DNA from: Stenotrophomonas sp. 24(2023)
Lineage (GTDB): Bacteria; Pseudomonadota; Gammaproteobacteria; Xanthomonadales; Xanthomonadaceae
Assembly (NCBI RefSeq): GCF_030913365.1
Contig: NZ_CP133160.1
Span: 1,116,001-1,180,000, forward strand
Length of the DNA: 64,000 nucleotides
Direction of reading: 5' to 3'
The notes under the pieces were generated by a model, which searched no databases, had not been told where the DNA came from, and saw only the letters and a list, made by a program, of their open reading frames with translations. The position numbers were made by a program, and so were the translations under genes. Positions 26,635 to 35,244 of the stretch are shown here, in pieces (the stretch's first letter is position 1; every line of letters starts with the position of its first letter).

Positions 26635-28368
26635 ATGAAATTTCACGTCACCCTGCTGTGGAAAACGGTTCTCCCGCTTGGCGCAGCATTGCATGAGCTC
26701 TGCCGTCCCCATGGTCTGTTCAACCGCGCAGGCGGCAGGACCTTCGTCCGTTCGCTGGGCGGGGATTTCCATCTGCAGGACGCACCGGTGGTGCTGGCCC
26801 CCACCGACAGGTTCCACCACGCGCTGCGCGACGTCCGGGCGGCCCTGGGCATTGCGGAAAACCGCTTTCCCTACCGCCATGCGTTCGTATTGCCCGGCCA
26901 GTCCACCGGCGTCAACTATGCCTTCCACGTGCATGGCCAGGTGCTGTGCACGACCGTGCAGCTGTCGATGCTGGACATCGATGAGCAGACCGACTGGGGC
27001 GGGCTGCAGAAGCTGGCGTCGCTGCACGACCTGTGGGAACTGAGCCGGCAGATCCTGGCCATCACGGCATCGGGCAGCATGACCCCGGCATTGGCCCCGT
27101 CGCCGCAGATACTGCCGGCACTGCATGTCCAGGCCTCGGGCATTCCCTGCGAACCGGTCAACGAGCGCCTGGCAAGTGCACTGACCGGGCATCCCGGCCT
27201 GAACGCTGGCATCGTGCGCACCGTGCTGGAGAAGAACCAGGCACACCAGCTGGATGACACGTTGCTGCTGGCCGACAAGCAAGGGCTTGCCGCCTATGTG
27301 CCGGCGCATGCCCCCCCCGATGCGGCACGGATGAACCTCAAGCGGTTCCACAATGCTGCGGCAATGCTGGAACTGGCCGCCGTGACGCGCTACCAGCTGC
27401 GCGGGCGCCAGCCTGTCAGCGCCGATCTGGCCGCCGCCATCGGTGACCCCGCCGCGTCCATCACCGGCAGCATCTCCGGCCAGAAAATCTGGTCCCTGCT
27501 CACCCGGGAATTCGCATTGCCGGCACTGCTGGCACGGTTGAACACCGCCGCCGCAGCGCCCACCGCCCACGCCCCGCCTTCCACGCTTCCGCTCCCCTCC
27601 AGGCCGCCCACCATGACGACCCCTTCCACCCGCCTGCTCATCATCACGGTTACCGACGTGGAATCACGGGCGTTGCGCGATGCGCTTGTCCAGGCCACCG
27701 GGCAGGAGGCAGTCCCCCTCCGCATCGACAACTTCACCTACCGCGATTTCGGCATGCTGGGGGATTTCCAGGTCTTCCACCAGATCTCGGGCATGGGTTC
27801 GGGCGGGCTGGACGGATCGCAGGAGTCCATCCGCCGCAGCATCGAGGCGATCAAGCCCGATGCCGTGCTGATGGTGGGCATCGCCTTTGGTACCGACCGG
27901 AAGAAGCAGCCCATCGGCACCCTGCTGGTCTCCGGACAGATCCAGTCCTACGAGCTGCAGCGGATCAACAACGATGGTTCGATCAGGCTGCGCGGGGACA
28001 AGGCCACCGCTTCCCCGGCCATGTTGAACTGGGTCCAGCATGCACAACTGTGCTGGCCGCAGGAGGCTGCCAAGCTCAAGATCGGCCTCATCCTCAGCGG
28101 CGAAAAGCTGATCGACAACCTCGACTACCGGGATGCGATCCTGGCCATGGCACCCGAAGCCATCGGCGGGGAGATGGAAGGCGCCGGGCTGTACGTCGCC
28201 GGACGGAACGCCAATGTCCAATGGCTGCTGGTCAAGGCGGTCTGTGACTGGGCGGATGGAAAGAAATCAACGAACAAGACGCAGAACCAGCAACAGGCGG
28301 CGGAGTCCGCAGCGGCGTTCACGGTACACCTGCTGCGGGAAAACACGGTGCCCCGCACCCGGTCGTGA
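26635..28368 (+). CDS. Two-domain orphan: unknown N-terminal region fused to a nucleoside phosphorylase/nucleosidase domain
   Basis: A 577-residue soluble protein. Residues 1-305 match no family I recognise; they contain an aromatic/His-rich patch (YRHAFVLPGQSTGVNYAFHVH, residues 80-100) and a helical segment near 232-255 (MNLKRFHNAAAMLELAAVT). A Pro/Ala-rich linker (about 306-328) leads to a PNP/MTA-nucleosidase-fold domain from residue 333 (LLIITVTDVESRAL) with MVGIAFG (413-419), LSGEKLIDN, the ribose-binding GGEMEGAG (511-518) and the catalytic-Asp loop CDWAD (537-541), so an active N-glycosidase or phosphorylase is likely. An internal ATG at 27613 could make the domain alone. It is an accessory-looking gene between the frm operon and a convergent LysR gene; anti-phage ATP nucleosidases share this fold. 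Confidence 0.75.
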   Translation: MKFHVTLLWKTVLPLGAALHELCRPHGLFNRAGGRTFVRSLGGDFHLQDAPVVLAPTDRFHHALRDVRAALGIAENRFPYRHAFVLPGQSTGVNYAFHVHGQVLCTTVQLSMLDIDEQTDWGGLQKLASLHDLWELSRQILAITASGSMTPALAPSPQILPALHVQASGIPCEPVNERLASALTGHPGLNAGIVRTVLEKNQAHQLDDTLLLADKQGLAAYVPAHAPPDAARMNLKRFHNAAAMLELAAVTRYQLRGRQPVSADLAAAIGDPAASITGSISGQKIWSLLTREFALPALLARLNTAAAAPTAHAPPSTLPLPSRPPTMTTPSTRLLIITVTDVESRALRDALVQATGQEAVPLRIDNFTYRDFGMLGDFQVFHQISGMGSGGLDGSQESIRRSIEAIKPDAVLMVGIAFGTDRKKQPIGTLLVSGQIQSYELQRINNDGSIRLRGDKATASPAMLNWVQHAQLCWPQEAAKLKIGLILSGEKLIDNLDYRDAILAMAPEAIGGEMEGAGLYVAGRNANVQWLLVKAVCDWADGKKSTNKTQNQQQAAESAAAFTVHLLRENTVPRTRS

Positions 28369-28384
28369 CTCCCCGCAGGCCGCG

Positions 28385-29269
28385 CTACTCGCGCAGCATG
28401 TCCACGAACGCCCGCAGGGCAGCGGTCATCTGCCGCTGCTTGGGGTAGTACAGCGCAAAGCCCGGGAACACATCGCACCAGTCTTCCAGCACCGCCACCA
28501 TGCGGCCATCGTCCAGATAAGGCCGCGCAGCGTCCTCCAGCACGTAGGACAGGCCGATGCCATCAAGCACCGCACCGATGATGCTGCTCTGGTTGCCCAG
28601 GGTCAGCCGCCCGGGCACGTCCACCTCCAGCGCCTGGCCGTCGCGCTCGAACTGCCACTTGTAGACGCGGCCGCTCACGAAGCGGAAACGGATGCACTCA
28701 TGCTGGACCAGCTCGCGCGGGTGCCGGGGCGCCGGCCGGCGCTGCAGGTAGGCCGGCGAGGCCACGATCAGGCCACGCAGCGGCGGCCCCAACGGCACCG
28801 CCACCATGTCTTCCGGTACCGATTCATGCAGGCGCACGCCTGCGTCGTACCCATCGGCCACGATGTCCACCAGGTCCTCGTCTTCGGTCAGCTCGACCCG
28901 CACGTCCGGGTGCAGCTGCAGGAAACGCACCAGCCGCGGCCGCAGCTGGGTGCCCACCGCCGCACGCGTGGCGTTGATGCGCAGCAGGCCGGCCGGCGCG
29001 GCGCGGAAGCGGTTCATCTCTTCCAACGCCTCGTTCACCTGCTCCAGTGCAGGCTGCAGGCGTTCCAGCAGGCGCTGGCCGGCTTCAGTGGGGGCCACGC
29101 TGCGCGTGGTGCGGTGGAACAGGCCCACCCCCAGCCGTTCCTCCAGCGCGCGGATGGCATAACTGACCGCCGAGGTCGACAAGCCCAGCTCAGCCCCCGC
29201 ACGACGGAAGTTGCGGTGGCGGGCGACGGCGGCGAAGGCGGCCAGATGGGTGAGGTTGTCCGAAGCCAC
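28385..29269 (-). CDS. LysR-family transcriptional regulator
   Basis: A 294-residue LysR regulator: winged helix-turn-helix at residues 5-63 (LAAFAAVARHRNFRRAGAELGLSTSAVSYAIRALEERLG), then a substrate-binding domain (LLRINATRAAVGTQLRPRLV onward). The start is a GTG at 29269 with AGGA 5 bases upstream. It is divergent from the alcohol dehydrogenase gene across 107 bp, the classical arrangement in which a LysR protein controls its divergent neighbour. The gap contains AT-rich interrupted inverted sequences but no unambiguous T-N11-A site. Confidence 0.9.
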   Translation of the reverse strand: MASDNLTHLAAFAAVARHRNFRRAGAELGLSTSAVSYAIRALEERLGVGLFHRTTRSVAPTEAGQRLLERLQPALEQVNEALEEMNRFRAAPAGLLRINATRAAVGTQLRPRLVRFLQLHPDVRVELTEDEDLVDIVADGYDAGVRLHESVPEDMVAVPLGPPLRGLIVASPAYLQRRPAPRHPRELVQHECIRFRFVSGRVYKWQFERDGQALEVDVPGRLTLGNQSSIIGAVLDGIGLSYVLEDAARPYLDDGRMVAVLEDWCDVFPGFALYYPKQRQMTAALRAFVDMLRE

Positions 29270-29376
29270 GATTATCCTGCCAGACTTGATGAATCATGCC
29301 GATATCCGGGCTTCTTGGGCCCGATCCCGGGGCGTATTGTAAAGCGCTTTCCCACAAACCCTGCCAAGGATTCCCC

Positions 29377-30435
29377 ATGTCCCTCGCCCGTGGTTACGCC
29401 GTCACCGACAACACCGCCCCGCTCAAGCCCTTCAGCTTCGAGCGCCGCGCGGTGGGTCCGGACGACATCCGCATCGACATCCTCTACAGCGGCATCTGCC
29501 ATTCGGACCTGCACCAGGCCCGCGACGACTGGGGCGGCGCCCAGTTCCCGATGGTGCCGGGCCACGAGATCATCGGCCGGGTGGTCGAGGTCGGCGCCAA
29601 CGTCACCCGCCTGAAGGTGGGCGACATTGCCGGCGTGGGCTGCATGGTCGATTCCTGCCGCACCTGCGACGCCTGCGAACACGACCTGGAGCAGTACTGC
29701 GAACAGGGCCCGACCTGGACCTACAATTCGCGCGAACGCGTCAGCGGCGAACTCACCCAGGGCGGCTACTCCGACCACGTTGTGGTCGAGCAGCGCTTCG
29801 TGGTCAAGGTCTCCGAAACGCTGGACCTGAAGGCCGCCGCGCCGCTGCTGTGCGCCGGCATCACCACCTATTCGCCGCTGCGCCACTGGAAGGTCGGCCC
29901 CGGCCAGAAGGTCGGCGTGATCGGCCTAGGTGGCCTGGGCCACATGGGCGTGAAGTTCGCCAAGGCGATGGGCGCCACCGTGGTGATGATCACCACCAGC
30001 CCGGAGAAGGGTGCCGATGCCAAGCGCCTGGGCGCCGATGACGTGCTGGTCTCGCGTGACCCGGCACAGATGAAGGCCCACGCCAACAGCTTCGACTTCC
30101 TGCTCAACACCGTGCCGGTCGGCCATGACACCAACCCGTACATGAGCCTGCTCAAGCGCGACAGCACCATGTGCATGGTCGGCGTGATCACCGAGATGGA
30201 CCCGCCGCTGACCGGTGGCAACCTGATCTTCGGCCGCAAGAGCGTGGCCGGCTCGGGCATCGGCGGCATGGCCGAAACGCAGGAAATGCTGGACTTCTGC
30301 GCCAAGCACAACATCGTCAGCGACGTTGAAGTGATCGACATCAAGGACGTCAACGAAGCCTGGGACCGCATGCAGAAGAACGACGTGCGCTACCGCTTCG
30401 TGATCGACATGGCCACGCTGAAGAACGCGGCCTGA
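29377..30435 (+). CDS. NAD(P)-dependent zinc alcohol dehydrogenase, YahK/CAD type
   Basis: A 352-residue medium-chain dehydrogenase of the cinnamyl-alcohol-dehydrogenase branch. The catalytic zinc ligands sit in YSGICHSDLH and PGHEIIGRVVEVG, and the structural zinc loop is CRTCDACEHDLEQYC. The coenzyme motif is GLGGLGHMGVKFA, followed by TTSPEKGADAKRLGADD, consistent with NADPH preference as in YahK. It reduces a broad range of aldehydes. AAGGA lies 6 bases before the ATG at 29377. It is divergent from a LysR gene and ends at a strong bidirectional terminator before the convergent gshA. Confidence 0.9.
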   Translation: MSLARGYAVTDNTAPLKPFSFERRAVGPDDIRIDILYSGICHSDLHQARDDWGGAQFPMVPGHEIIGRVVEVGANVTRLKVGDIAGVGCMVDSCRTCDACEHDLEQYCEQGPTWTYNSRERVSGELTQGGYSDHVVVEQRFVVKVSETLDLKAAAPLLCAGITTYSPLRHWKVGPGQKVGVIGLGGLGHMGVKFAKAMGATVVMITTSPEKGADAKRLGADDVLVSRDPAQMKAHANSFDFLLNTVPVGHDTNPYMSLLKRDSTMCMVGVITEMDPPLTGGNLIFGRKSVAGSGIGGMAETQEMLDFCAKHNIVSDVEVIDIKDVNEAWDRMQKNDVRYRFVIDMATLKNAA

Positions 30436-30456
30436 TCCAACCGCTGCGTGAAACGC

Positions 30457-30483
30457 AAAAACCCCGGCAATGCCGGGGTTTTT
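30457..30483. terminator. Bidirectional intrinsic terminator between alcohol dehydrogenase and gshA
   Basis: A 12-bp perfect stem (30457-30468 with 30472-30483) and a 3-base loop, with five A at one end and five T at the other. It can serve both convergent transcripts. Confidence 0.9.
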
Positions 30484-30526
30484 CATGTCCGCCGTGCGCG
30501 CACCGGGCCAGGCCCGGCACCACGCC

Positions 30527-31891
30527 TCAATAGGCGAACTCGCGGAACACCTGGTCGATGTCGCCATGCCAGCGGCCATGGAACAGGGCCAGCTTGCGCT
30601 CGGCCGGGGTCAGGCCGGATTCGACGATTTCCTGCAGCACGTCCAGGAACTTGCTCTCGTCCTGGCCATCGGCATTGCGCGCCGCACGCCGCTGCAGGCC
30701 GGCCACGGCGATCTTCAGCGCCTCGCGGGCCAGGTCGCGCACGGTGCCGTTGCGGAACGGCAGGCCCATGGCGTACTTCGGCACGCCGTCGCGCAGGGCA
30801 TGGCGTTCGGCCAGGGTGAAATCACGCACCAGGTCCCAGGCGGCATCCAGCGCGGTGTCGTCATACAGCAGGCCCACCCAGAACGCCGGCAGCGCGCACA
30901 GGCGGCTCCACGGGCCACCGTCGGCGCCGCGCATTTCCAGGTACTTCTTCAGGCGCACTTCCGGGAAGGCGGTGGTCATGTGGTCGGACCAGTCGCGCAG
31001 CGTCGGCAGCGCGCCCGGCAGCACCGGCAGCCTGCCCTGCATGAAATCGCGGAAGCTCTGCCCGCTGGCATCGTGGTAGGTGCCATCGCGGTAGGAGAAG
31101 TACATCGGCACATCGAGCAGGTAATCGACATAGCGCTCGTAACCGAAGCCCTCCTCGAACACGAAGTCGAGCATGCCGGTGCGGTCGGCGTCGGTGTCGG
31201 TCCAGATATGCGAGCGGTAGCTCAGGTAGCCGTTGGGCTGGCCTTCGGTGAACGGCGAATCGGCGAACAGCGCGGTGGCGATCGGCTGCAGCGCCAGCGA
31301 CACGCGGAACTTCTTCACCATGTCCGCTTCGGTGGCGTAATCCAGGTTCACCTGCACGGTGGACGTGCGGGTCATCATGTCCAGGCCCAGCGAACCGACC
31401 TTGGGCATGTACGAACGCATGATCCTGTAGCGGCCCTTGGGCATCCACGGCATTTCATCGCGGCGCCACTTCGGCTGGAAGCCCATGCCGAGGAAGCCCA
31501 GCTGCAGTTCGCCGGCCACCTGTGCCACTTCATTCAAGTGGGTGCCGGTTTCCACGCAGGTCTGGTGGATGGTTTCCAGCGCCGCGCCGGACAGTTCCAG
31601 TTGGCCGGCCGGCTCCAGCGTCACCGAGGCGTTGTCACGCAGCAGGGCGATGGTGTGGCCGTTCTCCTGCACCGGCTCCCAGCCGAAGCGGGTCAGGCCG
31701 TTGAGCAGGGCTTCGATGCCACGCTCGCCGTCGAAGGTGGGCGGGCGCAGGTCATCCAGGCGGAAACCGAACTTCTCGTGCTCGGTGCCGATGCGCCACT
31801 GCGCACGGGGCTTTTCTCCGGAAGCAAGCACCTCCACCAGTTGCGAACGGTCGGTGATGGGCGTCTCGGCGACGTGGCTGGGGCTCGACAA
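30527..31891 (-). CDS. gshA: Glutamate-cysteine ligase (plant/alphaproteobacterial type)
   Basis: Catalyses ATP-dependent formation of gamma-glutamylcysteine, the first step of glutathione synthesis. About 454 residues with [60 protein letters not shown] and [20 protein letters not shown], all typical of the class found in plants and xanthomonads rather than E. coli GshA. The start is uncertain: the TTG at 31891 gives the N-terminus [11 protein letters not shown] seen in related proteins, while an upstream GTG at 31939 would add 16 unusual residues. gshB is not in the window. The gene is convergent with the alcohol dehydrogenase. Confidence 0.9.
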   Translation of the reverse strand: MSSPSHVAETPITDRSQLVEVLASGEKPRAQWRIGTEHEKFGFRLDDLRPPTFDGERGIEALLNGLTRFGWEPVQENGHTIALLRDNASVTLEPAGQLELSGAALETIHQTCVETGTHLNEVAQVAGELQLGFLGMGFQPKWRRDEMPWMPKGRYRIMRSYMPKVGSLGLDMMTRTSTVQVNLDYATEADMVKKFRVSLALQPIATALFADSPFTEGQPNGYLSYRSHIWTDTDADRTGMLDFVFEEGFGYERYVDYLLDVPMYFSYRDGTYHDASGQSFRDFMQGRLPVLPGALPTLRDWSDHMTTAFPEVRLKKYLEMRGADGGPWSRLCALPAFWVGLLYDDTALDAAWDLVRDFTLAERHALRDGVPKYAMGLPFRNGTVRDLAREALKIAVAGLQRRAARNADGQDESKFLDVLQEIVESGLTPAERKLALFHGRWHGDIDQVFREFAY

Positions 31892-32042
31892 GGGACAGAC
31901 TCGCTGGGCAGAGGTGGGGAGGTGGGGATCGGAGCCCACCGTCGCAAGGGCGCACTATAGCGTGACGCCCTGCAGCAGCAGGCGACCGTGACGGGTTTCA
32001 GCATCCTACCGGCGGCGTCTTGACCCCCGTACACTCAGCGCA

Positions 32043-32747
32043 ATGAGCCGCCATTCGCGACACCCCGAGCTGCATCGTGCCGACCGCGTCGGCTGGCTGC
32101 GCGCCGCCGTGCTGGGTGCCAATGACGGCATCGTCTCGGTCGCGGGCCTGGTCGTGGGCGTGGCGGCCAGCGGCGCGCCGGCCGGCACCGTCCTGGCCAC
32201 CGGCGTGGCCGGCACCGTGGCCGGGGCGATGTCCATGGCCGCCGGCGAGTATGTGTCGGTGCAGACCCAGGCGGACACCGAGGACGCCGATCTGGCCGTG
32301 GAGCGCCGTGAACTGCGCGAGGACCCGCACAGCGAGCTGGAGGAACTGGCGGCCATCTACCGCCACCGCGGGCTGGCGCCGGCCCTGGCGCGGCAGGTGG
32401 CCGAACAGCTGACCGCCCACGATGCGCTGGGGGCGCATGCGCGCGATGAACTGGGCATCACCGATACCCTGCGCGCACGCCCGTTGCAGGCCGCGCTGGC
32501 CTCGGCCGGTGCATTCACCTGTGGTGCGGCGCTGCCGGTACTCACGGCCCTGTTCGCCAGCCCCGGGCAGGCGGTGCTGGCCACCACGGCCAGCACGCTG
32601 CTGGGCCTGTGCCTGACCGGAGCGCTGGCCGCCCGGGCCGGCGGCGCCTCGCCCTGGCGCGGTGCGGTGCGGGTGATGTTCTGGGGCGCGCTGGCCATGG
32701 CCGCCGCTGGCGGCGTGGGCCGGCTGCTGGGCACGCACATCACCTGA
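32043..32747 (+). CDS. VIT/CCC1-family iron/manganese transporter
   Basis: A 234-residue inner-membrane protein with five hydrophobic helices. The first, RAAVLGANDGIVSVAGLVVGVAASG, and the second, GTVAGAMSMAAGEYVSVQTQADTE, carry the conserved Asp, Met and Glu residues of the metal path of the VIT1/CCC1 family. A polar helical metal-binding loop of about 60 residues rich in Glu follows (AVERRELREDPHSELEELAAIYRHRG), as in VIT1. It probably exports Fe(II) or Mn(II) from the cytosol. It is divergent from gshA and convergent with engB; a 28-bp palindrome lies beyond its stop. Confidence 0.9.
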   Translation: MSRHSRHPELHRADRVGWLRAAVLGANDGIVSVAGLVVGVAASGAPAGTVLATGVAGTVAGAMSMAAGEYVSVQTQADTEDADLAVERRELREDPHSELEELAAIYRHRGLAPALARQVAEQLTAHDALGAHARDELGITDTLRARPLQAALASAGAFTCGAALPVLTALFASPGQAVLATTASTLLGLCLTGALAARAGGASPWRGAVRVMFWGALAMAAAGGVGRLLGTHIT

Positions 32748-32775
32748 CAGGCCGGCCCAGTGCCGGCGGCTCATC

Positions 32776-32803
32776 CCGCAGTTGCCGGGCCCGGCAACTG
32801 CGG
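32776..32803. terminator. 28-bp perfect palindrome between convergent genes
   Basis: Bases 32776-32789 are exactly complementary to 32790-32803, with no loop. It lies 28 bp after the VIT gene and 11 bp after the engB stop. There is no T tract, so it may act as a hairpin protecting 3' ends or as a protein site rather than a classical terminator. Confidence 0.6.
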
Positions 32804-32814
32804 CGACGGCAGGG

Positions 32815-33417
32815 TTACGCCAGCCCCAGCCAGCCGCCGATGACGGCACGGGCCTCGTCCACGCCGGTGCGGTCCTCGCCGGAGAACACCTGGACACTGA
32901 CGCTGTCGCCGTAGGCCGAGTGCAGTTCCTTGCGCACCTTCTGCAGAGTCTGCATCTGCTGGCTGCGGCTCAGCTTGTCGGCCTTGGTCAGCAGCGCATG
33001 CGCCGGCATGCCCCGCTGCACGGCATAGGACAGCATCTGGCGGTCGTAGTCCTTCAGCGGGTGGCGGATGTCCATCACCACGACCAGACCCTTGAGGGCT
33101 TCGCGGGTGCGGAAATACCTGTCGATGAAGGCCTGCCAGTGCGCCTGCAGTTCCAGCGGCACCTTGGCGTAGCCGTAACCGGGCAGGTCGACCAGGCTGG
33201 CTTCGGGGGTGACCTGGAAGAACACCAGCTGCTGGGTGCGGCCGGGGGTCTTGGACACGCGGGCCAGCGCGTTCTGGCGGGTCAGCGCGTTGAGGGCACT
33301 GGACTTGCCGGCATTGGAGCGGCCGGCAAAGGCCACTTCGGCCCCTTCATCGGGCGGCAGCTGCCGCGCGTTGTGGGCCGAGAGGTGGTAACGGGCGCGT
33401 TCGAGGAGCAATGACAT
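32815..33417 (-). CDS. engB: Ribosome biogenesis GTP-binding protein EngB/YsxC
   Basis: A 200-residue small GTPase needed for 50S ribosomal subunit assembly. G1 is FAGRSNAGKSSALNAL, the switch region is VSKTPGRTQQLVFF, G3 is LVDLPGYGYAKVP, and G4 is LLTKADKLSR. The start at 33417 gives the common SLLLERARYHLSAHN terminus; an ATG two codons upstream (33423) is equally possible. It is divergent from the cytochrome c4 gene, an arrangement common in xanthomonads and pseudomonads. Confidence 0.94.
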   Translation of the reverse strand: MSLLLERARYHLSAHNARQLPPDEGAEVAFAGRSNAGKSSALNALTRQNALARVSKTPGRTQQLVFFQVTPEASLVDLPGYGYAKVPLELQAHWQAFIDRYFRTREALKGLVVVMDIRHPLKDYDRQMLSYAVQRGMPAHALLTKADKLSRSQQMQTLQKVRKELHSAYGDSVSVQVFSGEDRTGVDEARAVIGGWLGLA

Positions 33418-33573
33418 GCCCATAGGATCGCATGTTGCGGCGCCGCGCGCCCGATCCGGGGGCCCGGGGCCGGAAAATGCTGCGCTGCTTCGTTGACCGT
33501 GCGCGGAAACGGCGTTGATAATCCGGGCGATGCCGGTCGCCGCCGCCCGGCCCGGTCCAAACGGAGCTTCAGC

Positions 33574-34362
33574 ATGCGCCACGCTCGCGTTCTTGCCGTA
33601 TCCGCCCTTGCCACTGCCGTTGTCGTTGCCGCCGCTGCCTTTGCGCAGACCACGCTCACCCCGCTTCCCGACACCGGCCCGATCCAGACCGCGTCGCTGG
33701 AAGTGGACTTCAAGAAGACCACCTGGGGCGATGCCAAGGCCGGCCAGGGCAAGGCGGCCGCCTGCGCGGCCTGCCACGGCGCCGACGGCAATTCCACGCT
33801 GGACATGTACCCGTCCATCGCCGGCCAGAGCGAACGCTACGTGGCCCAGCAGATGGCGCTCATCGCCAACGGCCAGCGCACGTCCGGCGCATCGGCGGCG
33901 ATGGTGCCCTTCGTGCAGAACCTCACACCACAGGACATGCGCGATATCGGCGCGTTCTTCGCCACGCAGAAGGCCGGTGCCGGCATCGCCGATGACACGG
34001 CCGTGGCCGAGGGCCCCTACAAGGGCATGAAGTTCTACGAGATCGGCCAGCAGCTGTACCGCGGTGGCGATGCCAAGCGCGGCCTGCCGGCCTGCATGGC
34101 CTGCCACGGCCCGGCCGGCGCGGGCAACCCGGGCCCGGCCTACCCGCACGTGGGCGGCCAGCACGCCAGTTATGTCGCCCGCCGCCTGCAGGAATACCAG
34201 GCCGGCCACACCAGCGAGACCGACAAGGCGCACTTCCAGATCATGGCCACGGTGGCGTCCAAGCTGACCGAACAGGAAGTGCAGGCGCTGTCGAGCTACC
34301 TGCAGGGCCTGCACAACCGCGCCGACGACGCCGTTCCGGCGCAACCGGCTGCCGCCCCCTGA
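33574..34362 (+). CDS. Cytochrome c4 (dihaem, periplasmic)
   Basis: A 262-residue exported dihaem cytochrome. A Sec signal peptide ends near AAFAQ. Haem motifs are CAACH (residues 64-68) and CMACH (174-178); the second halves of both domains contain the Met axial-ligand regions. The tandem monohaem layout and the spacing fit cytochrome c4, which carries electrons from the bc1 complex to cbb3-type oxidases. The position beside engB and dsbA is conserved in related bacteria. The C-terminal tail is Pro/Ala-rich. A terminator-like hairpin follows before dsbA. Confidence 0.9.
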   Translation: MRHARVLAVSALATAVVVAAAAFAQTTLTPLPDTGPIQTASLEVDFKKTTWGDAKAGQGKAAACAACHGADGNSTLDMYPSIAGQSERYVAQQMALIANGQRTSGASAAMVPFVQNLTPQDMRDIGAFFATQKAGAGIADDTAVAEGPYKGMKFYEIGQQLYRGGDAKRGLPACMACHGPAGAGNPGPAYPHVGGQHASYVARRLQEYQAGHTSETDKAHFQIMATVASKLTEQEVQALSSYLQGLHNRADDAVPAQPAAAP

Positions 34363-34419
34363 CCACCACTGGTCGGCACGGGCCGCCACGGCGGCCCGCA
34401 GCTGCGGTATGTTCCCTTC

Positions 34420-34450
34420 ACGCCGGCGGTTGCGCCGGCGTTGTTTTTTT
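34420..34450 (+). terminator. Intrinsic terminator between cytochrome c4 and dsbA
   Basis: An 8-9 bp GC-rich stem (34420-34428 with 34433-34441), a 4-base loop and a T-rich tail ending with seven T at 34444-34450. It ends 18 bp before the dsbA start, so dsbA must use read-through or a promoter upstream of or within the hairpin region. Confidence 0.8.
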
Positions 34451-34467
34451 CACGGAGACGCGTGTCG

Positions 34468-35115
34468 ATGAAGCTGTTCCCCCGCTTGCTGCTGTCCCTG
34501 CTGGTCCTGCTGCCGCTGGCGGCCATGGCAGCCCCCGCCGCCGTACCGCTGGTCGAGGGCCGCGATTACGAACGCATCGCCCAGGCCGGTCCGTTCCAGC
34601 CGCTGGCCGGCAAGATCGAAGTGGTGGAAGTCTTCGGCTATACCTGCCCGCACTGTGCCCACTTCGAGCCGCAGCTGGCGGCCTGGGCCGCCAAGCTGCC
34701 GGCCGACGTGCGCTTCACCCCGGTGCCGGCCGCCTTCGGTGGCCACTGGGATGCCTGGGCCCGCGCCTATTACGCCGCCGACCAGCTGGGTGTGGCCAAG
34801 CGCAGCCACGCCGCCGTGTTCAAGGCCCTGCACGAGGCCGGCACGCTGCCGATGCAGAACGTTTCCCCCGATGAGCTGGCCACCTTCTACAAGGACTATG
34901 GGGTCGCACCGGCACGCTACATCGAGGCGCTCAGGAGCGATGCCGTGCAGCAGAAGTTCGATGCCGCGCGCGCTTTCGCCCTGCGCACCAAAGTGCCCGG
35001 CACCCCGGCACTGATCATCAACGGCCAGTACCTGGTGCGCGGCAACAGCTTCGATGAACAGCTGCGCATCGCCTCGGCCCTGATCGAGCAGGCGCGCAGC
35101 GGCAAGGCCCGCTGA
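34468..35115 (+). CDS. dsbA: Thiol:disulfide interchange protein DsbA
   Basis: A 215-residue periplasmic oxidase that introduces disulfide bonds into exported proteins. The signal peptide covers about residues 1-21 (LLLSLLVLLPLAAMA). The thioredoxin-fold active site is FGYTCPHCAHFEP with Cys60 and Cys63, the canonical CPHC of DsbA. The cis-Pro loop is VPGTPALIING. The ATG at 34468 has GGAG about 10 bases upstream; an in-frame start at 34441 falls inside the terminator stem. It is followed by a second DsbA-like gene, so the cell has two periplasmic disulfide enzymes encoded side by side. Confidence 0.92.
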   Translation: MKLFPRLLLSLLVLLPLAAMAAPAAVPLVEGRDYERIAQAGPFQPLAGKIEVVEVFGYTCPHCAHFEPQLAAWAAKLPADVRFTPVPAAFGGHWDAWARAYYAADQLGVAKRSHAAVFKALHEAGTLPMQNVSPDELATFYKDYGVAPARYIEALRSDAVQQKFDAARAFALRTKVPGTPALIINGQYLVRGNSFDEQLRIASALIEQARSGKAR

Positions 35116-35244
35116 GCCCGCCTCCGTCCCCGGGTTCGCTGAACCGGGGCCGACCCTTTGACACGGCACCGTCGCCGGTGCATGTCATCATTTCCCCCTG
35201 GCCGACGCCTGCGCCGGCCCCACCATGATGCTGGAGACGCTTCA

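Noticed and set aside
27613-28368. Separate nucleosidase gene starting at the internal ATG 27613
   Set aside because: The frame is continuous with no stop, and the site before 27613 is a weak ribosome-binding site; a fused protein with a linker is simpler. An internal translation product is still possible.
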